Below, in pieces: positions 43,945-52,610 of a stretch of DNA of 64,000 bases. A program made the translations under genes and the position numbers. This DNA is from UBA2210 sp036825195 (lineage in GTDB: Bacteria; Desulfobacterota; Syntrophia; Syntrophales; UBA2210): contig DAISYQ010000015.1 of the NCBI GenBank assembly GCA_036825195.1, positions 1 through 64,000 on the forward strand, written 5' to 3'. The notes beneath the pieces were generated by a model, which worked only from the letters and a program-made list of their open reading frames with translations, made no database searches and was not told where the DNA came from. The first letter of the stretch is position 1. Each line of letters starts with the position of its first letter.

Positions 43945-44360
43945 ATTCAAGTTCAGAACACATTATGGAACTCGGCATGGATGGATACTGCTGCAGTCAG
44001 ATCATGGTCATCCTGGGTCTTGAAATGCAGGGAAAGACCAATCCCGATCTTGTTCAGGCAGTAGCCGGTCTCTGCAACGGCCTCTTTTCGGGTGAAACAT
44101 GCGGCATTATAAGCGGTGCGGCGTGTATGCTGTCCCTCTTTGACAGAGAGGCTGCAGCAGGATACCTGATCCCCGAACTGGTCGCATGGTTCAAGGATGC
44201 ATATATGCCCCTGTATGGAAGCATGAGATGTCAGGACATAATTGGTGATAATCTCGGCAACCGGTTAAGCCGCTGTCCCGAAATTATGTCGGCAACGTAT
44301 GAAAAATCCTTGGAAATACTCGCTGAATACGGATATATCGACAAAGCGTGTGCCCTATGA
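43941..44360 (+). CDS. C_GCAxxG_C_C family protein (DVU1555-like)
   Basis: The 139-residue protein is the third family member in the window. Motifs: GMDGYCCSQIMVILGLE near residue 15, AGLCNGLFSGETCGIISGAACMLSL near 45, MRCQDIIGDNLGNRLSRCPE near 96. The start is TTG 43941, seven bases after AAGGAGG (43927-43933), and overlaps the stop of the methyltransferase gene; its stop overlaps the ATG of the radical SAM gene. Such tight packing shows one translational unit. The family is thought to bind a metal or cluster; here it probably helps mature the molybdenum enzyme, but its job is unproven. Confidence 0.8.
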   Translation: MNSSSEHIMELGMDGYCCSQIMVILGLEMQGKTNPDLVQAVAGLCNGLFSGETCGIISGAACMLSLFDREAAAGYLIPELVAWFKDAYMPLYGSMRCQDIIGDNLGNRLSRCPEIMSATYEKSLEILAEYGYIDKACAL

Positions 44361-45712
44361 ATGAACCACTGGTCAGATTTCCTGATATGACTGAGAGCCT
44401 CTGTCCACAGTGCCTCAAGCGCATACCGGCCGTAAGGATTAGAAAGAACGGCGACATCTATTTGCGAAAAACCTGTCCCGATCACGGCACCTTCGAGACG
44501 GTTGTCTGGCGGGGTCGGCCCACATTCGACTCATGGAATTTCATACTCCGCGGTGGCGCGATGCAGACGAAAGGGGAAGGCTGCCCCTTTGAATGTGGTC
44601 TTTGTGCCCATCACCTCCGTGAAAGCTGCTGCGTTCTTCTAGAAGTCACTCAGCGATGTGACCGGCACTGTCCCGTCTGTTTTGCCGATGCAGGTAAGAC
44701 AGATTCCGTGGACCCTTCACTTGACCGTATCCGCCAGTGGTTTCAGATCCTGATGAGCGAGGGAGGTCCTTTCAATATTCAGTTCTCCGGCGGTGAACCC
44801 ACACTACGTGACGATCTGTCGGATATCATAGCAGTCGGTCGCTCCCTGGGTTTTTCATATTTCCAGGTAAACACCAACGGCCTGCGTATTGCCCGTGACA
44901 GTGCATATCTTGCACAAATGAAGGATGCTGGACTGTCATCGGTCTTTCTCCAGTTCGACGGCACTCATGATGATATCTATCGTCAATTGAGAGGAGGACC
45001 GCTGCTGGAGGAGAAGGAGCAGGCAATCTCGAATTGCAGGGATCATAACCTGGGCGTTGTTCTGGTTCCGACCATTGTCCCCGGTATTAATTCGAATAAT
45101 ATCGGATCGATTGTTACCTTTGCGCTGGAACGACAGCCCCACGTCAGGGGTGTCCATTTCCAGCCGGTCAGCTATTTCGGGCGTTATCCATCACCCCCAA
45201 CAGATAATGAACGTATTACACTCCCTGAGATTATTGCTGCAATTGAAGATCAAACAAGGGGGCTCTTTAAAGCAGATCAGTTTGCATCTGGAAACTGCGA
45301 ACACCCGCTGTGCTCATTTCATGGGGATTTTACCGTCATGCCCGACGGTCGTATCTCGTCATGGACGTCGCAATCCGAAAATACATGCAGTTGTGCGTCC
45401 TTCTCTTGCGAAGATGCCGTCTCCAAAAAACGTTCCTTTGTGGCGAGACGATGGGGATTATCCGACGCGGACGGATCATGCTGTGAACAGCATCAATCCG
45501 TCAATCTTGACGGCTGGGACGAACTGATCAACAGTATTCGAACCTATAGCTTCAGCATTACCGGTATGGCCTTTCAGGATGTCTGGAATCTCGATCTGGA
45601 ACGATTACAGTCATGCTGTCTTCATGTTATGAGCCCTGAAGATAAACGGATCCCTTTCTGTGCCTATAACCTGACCGACAACAACGGAAGACCACTGTAC
45701 AGGAAACAATAG
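44357..45712 (+). CDS. Radical SAM protein (TrsS/DVU1554-like)
   Basis: The 451-residue protein has the radical SAM cluster motif C101-C105-C108 (CDRHCPVCFADAG), GGEPTLRDDL near residue 150 as the SAM-binding loop, and many other cysteines. These are CPQC (16-19), CPFECGLC (76-83), CEHPLCSFH near 315 and a cluster around 340-375. The tail GFKRIPFCAYNLT-like segment (here KRIPFCAYNL) resembles MoaA/PqqE-type relatives. It looks like the radical SAM (seleno)protein TrsS described from Mop neighbourhoods; this copy uses cysteines only, with no in-frame TGA. It may modify the molybdenum cofactor or a sulfur carrier. Start ATG 44357 shares ATGA with the gene before; an upstream GTG is not used. 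Confidence 0.78.
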   Translation: MNEPLVRFPDMTESLCPQCLKRIPAVRIRKNGDIYLRKTCPDHGTFETVVWRGRPTFDSWNFILRGGAMQTKGEGCPFECGLCAHHLRESCCVLLEVTQRCDRHCPVCFADAGKTDSVDPSLDRIRQWFQILMSEGGPFNIQFSGGEPTLRDDLSDIIAVGRSLGFSYFQVNTNGLRIARDSAYLAQMKDAGLSSVFLQFDGTHDDIYRQLRGGPLLEEKEQAISNCRDHNLGVVLVPTIVPGINSNNIGSIVTFALERQPHVRGVHFQPVSYFGRYPSPPTDNERITLPEIIAAIEDQTRGLFKADQFASGNCEHPLCSFHGDFTVMPDGRISSWTSQSENTCSCASFSCEDAVSKKRSFVARRWGLSDADGSCCEQHQSVNLDGWDELINSIRTYSFSITGMAFQDVWNLDLERLQSCCLHVMSPEDKRIPFCAYNLTDNNGRPLYRKQ

Positions 45713-45718
45713 TAAAAA

Positions 45719-47062
45719 ATGAAGATAACTCCGCTTGAAGAATGGATAAGAAGAAAAATAGGGCATACACACGGACCTCTGACCCGTCAGGCAATTCAAG
45801 GGTACCAGTTGCATAAACTGATAGAGACCGTTTCAAGAGCCCAAGAAGCCAGCCCTTTTTACCGGCGTCTTCTGGGACACATAAAGACAGATCGCTTATC
45901 AGATATCAGCGATATTGCCTGCCTTCCCTTCACAACGACCGATGATCTCAGAGAGAATCCTCAATCCTTTCTCTGCGTTCATCCGGATCGTATCGCCCGC
46001 GTAGTTACACTTCCGACTTCAGGTACAGCCGGAAAGCCCAAGAGGGTTTTCTTCACGGAAAAAGACCAGGAACTCACGATCGATTTTTTTCATCACGGGA
46101 TGGAAGCTGTGGTAGCCTTGGGAGAGAAGGTTCTTATTCTCATGACGGGCGATCGTCCCGGCAGCATTGGAGATCTCCTCAAAAAGGGCTTGGACAGATT
46201 GGGCGTCCAGGGAATCCTTCACGGCCCTGTCGAAAATGCGGGCCGGGCGGTTGAAAGAGCTGTTGAGGAAGACGTGCAGTGCATCGTTGGAATTCCTGTT
46301 CAGGTATACGCCATGGTACAGTATCAGCAAGCGCATGAAATTTCTCTCACACTACGCAGTGTGCTTCTCAGTACGGATCGTATTCCCCCTGTGATTGCTC
46401 ACCATCTAAAACAGGTCTGGCAATGCAATGTATTCAATCACTACGGCATGACCGAAATGGGGCTCGGCGGCGGTGTGGAATGCGAAGCCTTGGCCGGGTA
46501 TCACATCCGTGAAGCTGATCTCTTGATCGAAATCGTTGATCCCGAAACCGGTGAATCACTGCGAGACGGAGAGTCGGGAGAAATCGTCTTCACCACGCTG
46601 ACCAGAGAGGGAATGCCTCTCATACGGTACCGTACGGGTGACATTAGTCGCTTTATCCCCGCACCCTGTCCGTGCGGTACTGTTTTAAAAAGGCTGGAAC
46701 CGGTATTCGAACGAATGTCCGGGAAAATAACGCTTTATAGCGGAGATATCCTGACGATCGGTGATCTGGATGATGCCCTGTTTCCCCTATGCGGGATACT
46801 CGATTTCACGGCTGCCGTTTCATATGAAAAAGGAAAGGACCGTCTGTATGTGACCTGCAGGATGGCAGGTCCCTGTGAAGATTCTGGCGGTTCGATGCGG
46901 ATTATTGAAGCCCTCCGGACAATTCCTGCCGTCGGTGCGGCTGAAGACAGCGGGAATTTGAAGGTATGTGCGGATATTATTCATTGTGATGCTCCATGGC
47001 CCCATTCGAGGGGGACGGCAAAGCGAACTATCGACAAAATGAGAATGAACGGTTCGTTTTAA
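45719..47062 (+). CDS. AMP-dependent CoA ligase-like protein (DVU1553-like)
   Basis: The 447-residue protein is an adenylate-forming enzyme of the phenylacetate-CoA ligase (PaaK) type. It has the P-loop TSGTAGKPKRVFFTE near residue 100, the A5 motif NHYGMTEMGLGGGVECEALA near 240 and RYRTGDISRF near 300. The C-terminal domain is shortened. It starts six bases after the radical SAM gene, and such ligases recur in Mop gene sets, where the acid they activate is unknown. It could activate a carboxylate product of the aldehyde oxidoreductase (inference), or act in maturation. A 137-base gap follows before xdhC. Confidence 0.8.
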   Translation: MKITPLEEWIRRKIGHTHGPLTRQAIQGYQLHKLIETVSRAQEASPFYRRLLGHIKTDRLSDISDIACLPFTTTDDLRENPQSFLCVHPDRIARVVTLPTSGTAGKPKRVFFTEKDQELTIDFFHHGMEAVVALGEKVLILMTGDRPGSIGDLLKKGLDRLGVQGILHGPVENAGRAVERAVEEDVQCIVGIPVQVYAMVQYQQAHEISLTLRSVLLSTDRIPPVIAHHLKQVWQCNVFNHYGMTEMGLGGGVECEALAGYHIREADLLIEIVDPETGESLRDGESGEIVFTTLTREGMPLIRYRTGDISRFIPAPCPCGTVLKRLEPVFERMSGKITLYSGDILTIGDLDDALFPLCGILDFTAAVSYEKGKDRLYVTCRMAGPCEDSGGSMRIIEALRTIPAVGAAEDSGNLKVCADIIHCDAPWPHSRGTAKRTIDKMRMNGSF

Positions 47063-47199
47063 AAATCAAGGTCGCCTGCATATCTTTTTACTCATGGCGA
47101 TAAAAAAGCAGTTTCTCATAATCTCGGAAAGGCGGATAGTTTCGATGTCCGGGCTTATTGCATAAGAAGTTATTCGAGTTAGGATGTTACGGTGATTGA

Positions 47200-48246
47200 A
47201 TGAAAAGCATTATCAACAAGGCCCTTACCCTTCTGGAAAACAAGGAAAGTTTTGTTCTTGCAACCATTATCGCTCATGATGGGTCGACCCCGCGATCGGC
47301 CGGCGCGCACATGATTGTCCGTCAGGACAAAACCATCACGGGAACCATCGGCGGCGGGCTTCTGGAAGCACGGGTTCTGGAAACGGCCATGACAGTTTTT
47401 TCTGAAAGAAAGGCTTGTATAAAGCGGTATGACTTGAGCGGATTGGACTTGGAAACAATCGATATGACCTGCGGAGGCGCCGTTGAAGTGCTGGTTGATT
47501 ATATCGATGCTGATGATCCGGCTTATCTGCAGATCTACCGGTCCATGTCCCACTATCTCGTACAGGGAAAGCTTTCCCGGCTGGTAACACTCATCCCCGA
47601 TCGTCCAGGTGAGGAGGCATCTCGGAAACAGCTGCTTATCGAGCAGGACGGTTCTGTCACCGGTATGATACAGTGCGATTATGATCTGTTACAGCAACTT
47701 TCTCGGAGAACCAACCGGTACGACATCTTTACGATTCTTGAAAATCGCCGTGTTATCATGGAAACGATCGGGGACAGCGGCACAGCCTTTATCATCGGTG
47801 CCGGCCATGTGGCTCAGAAGCTCGTACCCCTTTTGAAACCCGTTAACTTCAGGACTGTTGTTATGGATGATCGCCGGGAATTCGCCAACCGTGACCGGTT
47901 TCCTGTAGCAGATGAAATCGTTGTCCTCGATGATTTCGAAGCCGTTTTTAAGCATTTCATGATCGACAGGACGAGCTACATCGTCATTGTGACGCGTGGA
48001 CACCTTCATGACGGAACCGTTCTTGAACAGGCACTTAATGCACATGCCGGATATATCGGAATGATTGGAAGCCGCATCAAGCGGGACAGAATATATGACA
48101 TGTTGCACAAGAGAGGATTATCCAATAATGCTATCGCACGGGTCCATTCTCCGATCGGGCTTGACATAAAGGCCGAAACGCCGGAGGAGATAGCCGTCAG
48201 CATTGCCGCGGAGCTGATCAAGGAAAGAGCGGAGTTGTTCCGATGA
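47200..48246 (+). CDS. xdhC: XdhC-family maturation factor
   Basis: The 348-residue protein is an XdhC/CoxI-type chaperone that binds and sulfurates the molybdenum cofactor and loads it into hydroxylases. Family marks: AHDGSTPRSAGAHMIV near residue 24, TGTIGGGLLEARVLE near 46, DMTCGGAVEVLVDY near 88, the Rossmann segment GTAFIIGAGHVAQKLVPLL near 195 and the C-terminal YIGMIGSRIKR, HSPIGLDIKAETPEEIAVSI. It lies in the Mop operon, which is its obvious client. Start ATG 47200 has no strong ribosome site, so the start is a little uncertain. Its stop overlaps the next ATG (ATGA). Confidence 0.88.
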   Translation: MKSIINKALTLLENKESFVLATIIAHDGSTPRSAGAHMIVRQDKTITGTIGGGLLEARVLETAMTVFSERKACIKRYDLSGLDLETIDMTCGGAVEVLVDYIDADDPAYLQIYRSMSHYLVQGKLSRLVTLIPDRPGEEASRKQLLIEQDGSVTGMIQCDYDLLQQLSRRTNRYDIFTILENRRVIMETIGDSGTAFIIGAGHVAQKLVPLLKPVNFRTVVMDDRREFANRDRFPVADEIVVLDDFEAVFKHFMIDRTSYIVIVTRGHLHDGTVLEQALNAHAGYIGMIGSRIKRDRIYDMLHKRGLSNNAIARVHSPIGLDIKAETPEEIAVSIAAELIKERAELFR

Positions 48247-49430
48247 AAAAAGACACGACACTGACAGCCCTCATTCTCTCCGCCGGTTATTCATCGAGAA
48301 TGAATGAGTTAAAACCATTGCTGTCACTCAACAGGTCACTGGTTGTCGAACATACCATTACTTGCTTCAGGAGGGCCGGTATTAACGATATACGCGTGGT
48401 TCTCGGATATCGGGCAGGCGATCTTGTCCCCATTGTAGATCGGCACGGAGTCCGCTATATACTCAATGACCGTTTTAAAGAAGGTATGTATTCATCGATA
48501 CGAAAAGGGGTCGAAAGTTTTGAAAGGAACATTGAAGCTTTTTTCCTGCTTCCGGTGGACATGCCCATCGTAGATTCGGAAACGATTAAGAAACTCGCCG
48601 TAGCCTACTCTAATACAGGGGCACGGATCATATACCCTTGTTTTCAGGGTTTTCGCGGGCATCCGCCTTTGATAGCAACAGAATATATACAGGAAATTCT
48701 CACGACGGAACAGCCGGACGGGATGCGAGGGCTTCTGCGGCGGCACGAAAAAGATGCCGTCGATATTGAGGCCGAGGATCTGGGAATACTGATCGATATC
48801 AATACTCCCTTTGAATACAGGCATCTGCTGGATCTTGATTCTTCACGGACTGCTCCGACTTTAACCGTGTGTTACAATCTCCTGCGCGACCTGCATGTTT
48901 CCGAGAAAATAATCAATCATTCACAGAAGGTTGCCGCCATAGCCAGAAAAATAGCCGCGTACCTCAACCGTCATGGGTTTGGTCTTGACCTTTCTCTGAT
49001 TGAAGCATCGGCTCTCCTTCACGATATAGCAAAAGGACGGAGGAGGCACGATCAGACGGGTAGTGAAATCATTCTGAAACTTGGATACCCCAAGGTTGCT
49101 GCAATAGTCGGTTCGCATGTGAATATAGATTTGGTAACGAGAGATTATCTCGACGAAGCGGAGGTCATTTATCTGGCAGATAAGCTGGTACAAGAAAACC
49201 GTATCGTACCGCTACAAAATCGCTTTGCCGGTGCCCGAGAACTGTTCAAGGATAATCCCGAAATTATTGAGGCCGTCGAGCAGCGATTCCAGAATGCGGA
49301 GACGATCCTGCAGCGCATCGAAAAGATTAATGGCGAAAAAATCTACAACATTCTCGGGGACAGTCCTTATGAACCATATCACCATTTACATCATACGCCA
49401 TTGCGAACCACTGTTACCCCGATCGACTGA
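48243..49430 (+). CDS. MobA/MocA-like NTP transferase fused to HD domain (DVU1551-like)
   Basis: The 395-residue protein has two parts. Residues 1-195 are a nucleotidyltransferase of the MobA/MocA type, beginning LTALILSAGYSSRMNELKPLL with the glycine-rich NTP loop, and FLLPVDMPIVDSETI near 101 for metal binding. Such enzymes join CMP or GMP to molybdopterin; Mop needs the CMP form, so MocA-like action is the natural guess. Residues 205-390 form an HD phosphohydrolase domain with ASALLHDIAKGRRRHDQ near 258 and VGSHVNIDL. The fusion might balance cofactor making and breakdown. Its end overlaps the next gene by 62 bases. Confidence 0.82.
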   Translation: MKKDTTLTALILSAGYSSRMNELKPLLSLNRSLVVEHTITCFRRAGINDIRVVLGYRAGDLVPIVDRHGVRYILNDRFKEGMYSSIRKGVESFERNIEAFFLLPVDMPIVDSETIKKLAVAYSNTGARIIYPCFQGFRGHPPLIATEYIQEILTTEQPDGMRGLLRRHEKDAVDIEAEDLGILIDINTPFEYRHLLDLDSSRTAPTLTVCYNLLRDLHVSEKIINHSQKVAAIARKIAAYLNRHGFGLDLSLIEASALLHDIAKGRRRHDQTGSEIILKLGYPKVAAIVGSHVNIDLVTRDYLDEAEVIYLADKLVQENRIVPLQNRFAGARELFKDNPEIIEAVEQRFQNAETILQRIEKINGEKIYNILGDSPYEPYHHLHHTPLRTTVTPID

Positions 49431-50046
49431 GAGGATCTTTATCGGTCAGACCGATATCCCCTTGAGCGAAGCGGGCATTCAGCACGCTCGTGCTCTCAGT
49501 CTCGCATTCAAGGACATTGTCATAGAGAAAATCTATTCCAGTGATCTTATCCGTTCACGGCATACGGCACAGCTCATCGCTGAACGTCATGGTATCGCTG
49601 TCAGGAATAAACCGGGGTTGAATGAAATTAATCTTGGTACGTGGGAAGGATTACACGTCTCTGAAATCATGACAAACTATCCCGGAGAATATGAAAAGCG
49701 GGGCGAAGATATCGTCAGGTACCGAACACCGGGAGGGGAAAGTTTTCTTGACTGCAGCCACAGGGTTCTCGAATGTTTCTTTACTATTATCACCAAAGCC
49801 ACTGGTACCATTCTTATCGTAGGCCATGCCGGCGTCAACCGGATTATACTTTCTCATGTTATGGGAACGGGCCTTGAAAACATCTTTACGATCGAGCAGA
49901 GATACGGTTGTATTAATGTTATGCGACGGGATGATACTGGGATCACGATAAGGGCAATTAACAACACAGGTACCGAGCAGGGATTCAATTCTATCAGAAA
50001 CACTGGGCCTTATCTTCGAAATCTCAATCATGTCAAATGTAAATAA
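49369..50046 (+). CDS. Histidine phosphatase at the end of the molybdenum hydroxylase operon
   Basis: The 225-residue protein is a histidine phosphatase: IYIIRHCEPLL near residue 7, the second arginine in SSDLIRSRHTAQLI near 57, LNEINLGTWEGL near 85, and LIVGHAGVNRIIL near 150. The catalytic loop reads RHCEP rather than RHGQT or RHGET; the active histidine is kept. The frame is open back to 49225, but MNHITIYIIRHCEP at ATG 49369 is the normal family start with GGGGACAG before it. It overlaps the NTP transferase gene by 62 bases in another frame, so both are made from one mRNA. Its substrate may be a nucleotide or cofactor intermediate of the same pathway. Confidence 0.8.
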   Translation: MNHITIYIIRHCEPLLPRSTERIFIGQTDIPLSEAGIQHARALSLAFKDIVIEKIYSSDLIRSRHTAQLIAERHGIAVRNKPGLNEINLGTWEGLHVSEIMTNYPGEYEKRGEDIVRYRTPGGESFLDCSHRVLECFFTIITKATGTILIVGHAGVNRIILSHVMGTGLENIFTIEQRYGCINVMRRDDTGITIRAINNTGTEQGFNSIRNTGPYLRNLNHVKCK

Positions 50047-50111
50047 GCCAGTACTGTAAGTACATTATCCGAGAGTAGACTTATCTGAACAATTTTGATA
50101 CCATTAATAAA

Positions 50112-50528
50112 ATGTTACAGTACTCTTTTATCGAAAAACCCGTCGCCGATGAGATACGAGAAATAACGGACCTCTACCGGCGAGAAGATTGGTGGAAACA
50201 GGAAGAAGACAACCCCGAAATGGTTAAACAAATAATCAAAGGGAGCCACTGTTTTCTTGTTGCACGCCATCATAGGACCATCATAGGTATGGGGAGAGCC
50301 ATCAGTGACCGGGCCAGCGACGCCTATATACAGGATGTTACGGTTATGGATTCTTACCGGGGCAGGGGGATCGGAACCAGGATTATAGAACTATTGATCG
50401 ATCGACTCGAACAAGACGGAATACACTGGATCGGTCTTATAGCCGAAAGGAGGTCCCATCCTTTTTATGAGCGGATCGGCTTTTCCATCATGGACCAGGC
50501 ATCCCCTATGTTGAGGTTGAAGAGATGA
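50112..50528 (+). CDS. GNAT-family N-acetyltransferase
   Basis: The 138-residue protein has the GNAT fold: the acetyl-CoA loop VTVMDSYRGRGIGTRIIELL near residue 76 and the C-terminal block HPFYERIGFSIMDQ. These enzymes move an acetyl group to an amine of a small molecule or protein; the acceptor is unknown. Its stop (TGA, 50526-50528) overlaps the ATG of the DUF2156 gene at 50525, so the two are co-translated. The spacing from the molybdenum operon (65 bases) allows read-through from it. Confidence 0.85.
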   Translation: MLQYSFIEKPVADEIREITDLYRREDWWKQEEDNPEMVKQIIKGSHCFLVARHHRTIIGMGRAISDRASDAYIQDVTVMDSYRGRGIGTRIIELLIDRLEQDGIHWIGLIAERRSHPFYERIGFSIMDQASPMLRLKR

Positions 50529-51442
50529 TATTCAAACCGATCGTACCAGCAGATTATACACACCTTACATCGTTTTTCTCAGAACAGAGGTATCAGCTCT
50601 GCCCCTATTCTCTCTCATCGATCATCGTTTGGAAAAACGAGGTGTATCAACCCTATGGCGCCATTCACAATGACAGTCTCTTGGTTTACGCAAACTTCAC
50701 CCGACACAAGGAGAGATCGTACCTGATCCTGCCCATATCCCCTGGCAGGGAAAGCTCGCCAGAGGAGCTTTCTCATATATCCAGTCAAACCGGCTATGGT
50801 ACGTACTGCTTTGTGCCCGAGGATTACATCGAGAGGCATGGAAAGAGTACCATTGAGAAGTACTTCGTAGTCGAACAGCAGGATGGATACGACGATTACG
50901 TGTATCGGACGGAAGATCTGGCCACACTGGCCGGCAACAGGTATTCGAAAAAGAGAAACCTTGTCAAACAGTTTGAACGGAATTATCTCGATCAAGGGGG
51001 GGCCGTCACTATTAAGACCATATCGCCGGAAGATGTGCCTGGTTGCCTGGAATTCCTGGAAAGGTGGTGTGAGGAACGGGACTGCGATGTGGACAGGGAC
51101 GAAGATCTTGCCTGCGAGTGGAACGCTACCAGGAATGCCTTGTATAATATCGATACCCTCGGATTCAGTGGTATTATGCTTTCAATCGATGGAATAACGC
51201 AGGCCTTTGGTATCGCTTCGCAACTTACGGAAACGATGAGCGTACTCCACTTCCAGAAAGCTTCGGCTCAGTTTAAGGGCCTCTACCAGTTTTTTGACAG
51301 GGAGTGTGCCCGCAGACTGTTTTCGGAACTTCAGTTCATAAACAAAGAAAGCGATATGGGGGTGCCGGGCATGGCTCAGACAAAGCATTCCTACCATCCT
51401 GTCATGATGATACGGTCGTACAAACTGAGCCTCAGGGAATGA
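50525..51442 (+). CDS. DUF2156 (phosphatidylglycerol lysyltransferase-like) protein
   Basis: The 305-residue protein looks like two GNAT-type halves, as in the C-terminal part of MprF and other DUF2156 proteins. Typical blocks are YSLSSIIVWKNEVYQPYGAI near residue 30, GNRYSKKRNLVKQFERNY near 138 and SAQFKGLYQFFDRECAR near 245, ending NKESDMGVPGMAQTKHSYHP. There are no membrane helices, unlike MprF itself. Members are thought to transfer an aminoacyl or acyl group to a small acceptor. It is coupled by ATGA overlap with the GNAT gene before it. Function is only a family guess. Confidence 0.75.
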   Translation: MIFKPIVPADYTHLTSFFSEQRYQLCPYSLSSIIVWKNEVYQPYGAIHNDSLLVYANFTRHKERSYLILPISPGRESSPEELSHISSQTGYGTYCFVPEDYIERHGKSTIEKYFVVEQQDGYDDYVYRTEDLATLAGNRYSKKRNLVKQFERNYLDQGGAVTIKTISPEDVPGCLEFLERWCEERDCDVDRDEDLACEWNATRNALYNIDTLGFSGIMLSIDGITQAFGIASQLTETMSVLHFQKASAQFKGLYQFFDRECARRLFSELQFINKESDMGVPGMAQTKHSYHPVMMIRSYKLSLRE

Positions 51443-51553
51443 CTATGACATGCAGGGATAGCAATGGGGGAATCTATGTTGTCCTATGAACGCCATGGTA
51501 TAAGGCGGATGAACCATGACGCTTAAGGGAAGATGTGAAAGGAGGGAACATTC

Positions 51554-51940
51554 ATGTCACTGAGCGAATATTTTGAAAAGAGGGTCGGTACAGGCGTACT
51601 TTCCACGGCTGACGGGTCCGGAAAAGTGAACGCCGCCATATACGGCAGGCCGCATTTTATCGATGATCAGACCATTGCTTTTATCATGGCCGATCGCCTG
51701 ACCCATGCAAACCTCACGGAGAATAGCAGTGCCATCTACCTGTTCCGGGAAGCGGGTGAGGGGTATATGGGTAGGCGTCTCTACCTTACCAGAACCGGGG
51801 AGACGGAGGATCTGAAAGTGATAGAGGACATCAGATCACGGCCTCGCCACGGCAATCATACGAAAGGCTCCCATGATAAGAAATATCTTGTGTATTTTCA
51901 CATCGACCGCATTCTTCCGCTGATAGGCGATACGATCTGA
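51554..51940 (+). CDS. Pyridoxamine 5'-phosphate oxidase-like flavin protein
   Basis: The 128-residue protein fits the small FMN-binding split-barrel family: EYFEKRVGTGVLSTADGSGKVNAAIYGRPHFI (listed in parts: EYFEKRVGTGVLST near residue 6, KVNAAIYGRPHFI near 25), then FIMADRLTHANLTENSSAIY near 45 and YMGRRLYLTRTGE. Such proteins often bind FMN or haem rather than making pyridoxal phosphate. Start ATG 51554 follows AAAGGAGG with eight bases between. It is separated by 111 bases from the DUF2156 gene and 42 bases from the next, so it may form a pair with the latter. Confidence 0.78.
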   Translation: MSLSEYFEKRVGTGVLSTADGSGKVNAAIYGRPHFIDDQTIAFIMADRLTHANLTENSSAIYLFREAGEGYMGRRLYLTRTGETEDLKVIEDIRSRPRHGNHTKGSHDKKYLVYFHIDRILPLIGDTI

Positions 51941-51982
51941 TAGATCTGCAGACCCCGCCACTCTTTAAGGAGATCACAGGTC

Positions 51983-52591
51983 ATGACAAAAAAGGATAAA
52001 AAGATTATCTTGATCGCCCAGTGCCTCATCAATCCCTACTGCAGGGTCCATCTTTTGGGACAGAATTTTCCTCTTTCCCATGAACTGACCGATTATCTCA
52101 TGGACCGCCGGGTCGGAATTATTCAATACCCCTGCCCGGAGACAACGGCTATGGGCCTGATGCGTAATCCTCAGGGCCGCCAGCAATATGACAATATCTT
52201 CTTCCGTGAACACTGCAAACAGCTGCTGACTATTCCCCTGCTGATGGTCCGTGAGTTTATTGCACAGAACTACCGCCTTACCTGCTTTATCGGTCTCAAA
52301 AACAGCCCGACCTGCGGAATCCGCTGGGGACGCCATAAAGTGAATAAATACCAGACGGAATCACCGAACCCGGTGGAACAGCCCGATCCCGATGAACCTG
52401 TTCTCATGGGGATCATGGCCGAGATCCTTGATGAAGAGCTGGCAAAGGAAGGGATCAGGGTGCCACTTCTCGAATTTCCCACGCAGGAACCGGTCGGTTC
52501 TCCGAAACGAACGGCTTTCTGGAAAGACCTGAAGCAGACAGTAGAACCCTACCTGTATGCCGGTGACGGGCAGGAAACGGCTGAAGGATGA
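51983..52591 (+). CDS. TudS-related (DUF523-like) putative desulfidase
   Basis: The 202-residue protein resembles the TudS/DUF523 group, whose members bind a [4Fe-4S] cluster with three cysteines and remove sulfur from thiolated compounds such as thiouracil. The three cysteine sites are seen: AQCLINPYCRVHL near residue 13, YPCPETTAMGL near 50 and KNSPTCGIRWG near 108. Start ATG 51983 follows AAGGAG at a spacing of about 11. It is downstream of the flavin-type gene on the same strand and 19 bases before the glycosylase gene. The substrate is unknown. Confidence 0.75.
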   Translation: MTKKDKKIILIAQCLINPYCRVHLLGQNFPLSHELTDYLMDRRVGIIQYPCPETTAMGLMRNPQGRQQYDNIFFREHCKQLLTIPLLMVREFIAQNYRLTCFIGLKNSPTCGIRWGRHKVNKYQTESPNPVEQPDPDEPVLMGIMAEILDEELAKEGIRVPLLEFPTQEPVGSPKRTAFWKDLKQTVEPYLYAGDGQETAEG

Positions 52592-52610
52592 AGGACGGAA
52601 TGCCATCTCA

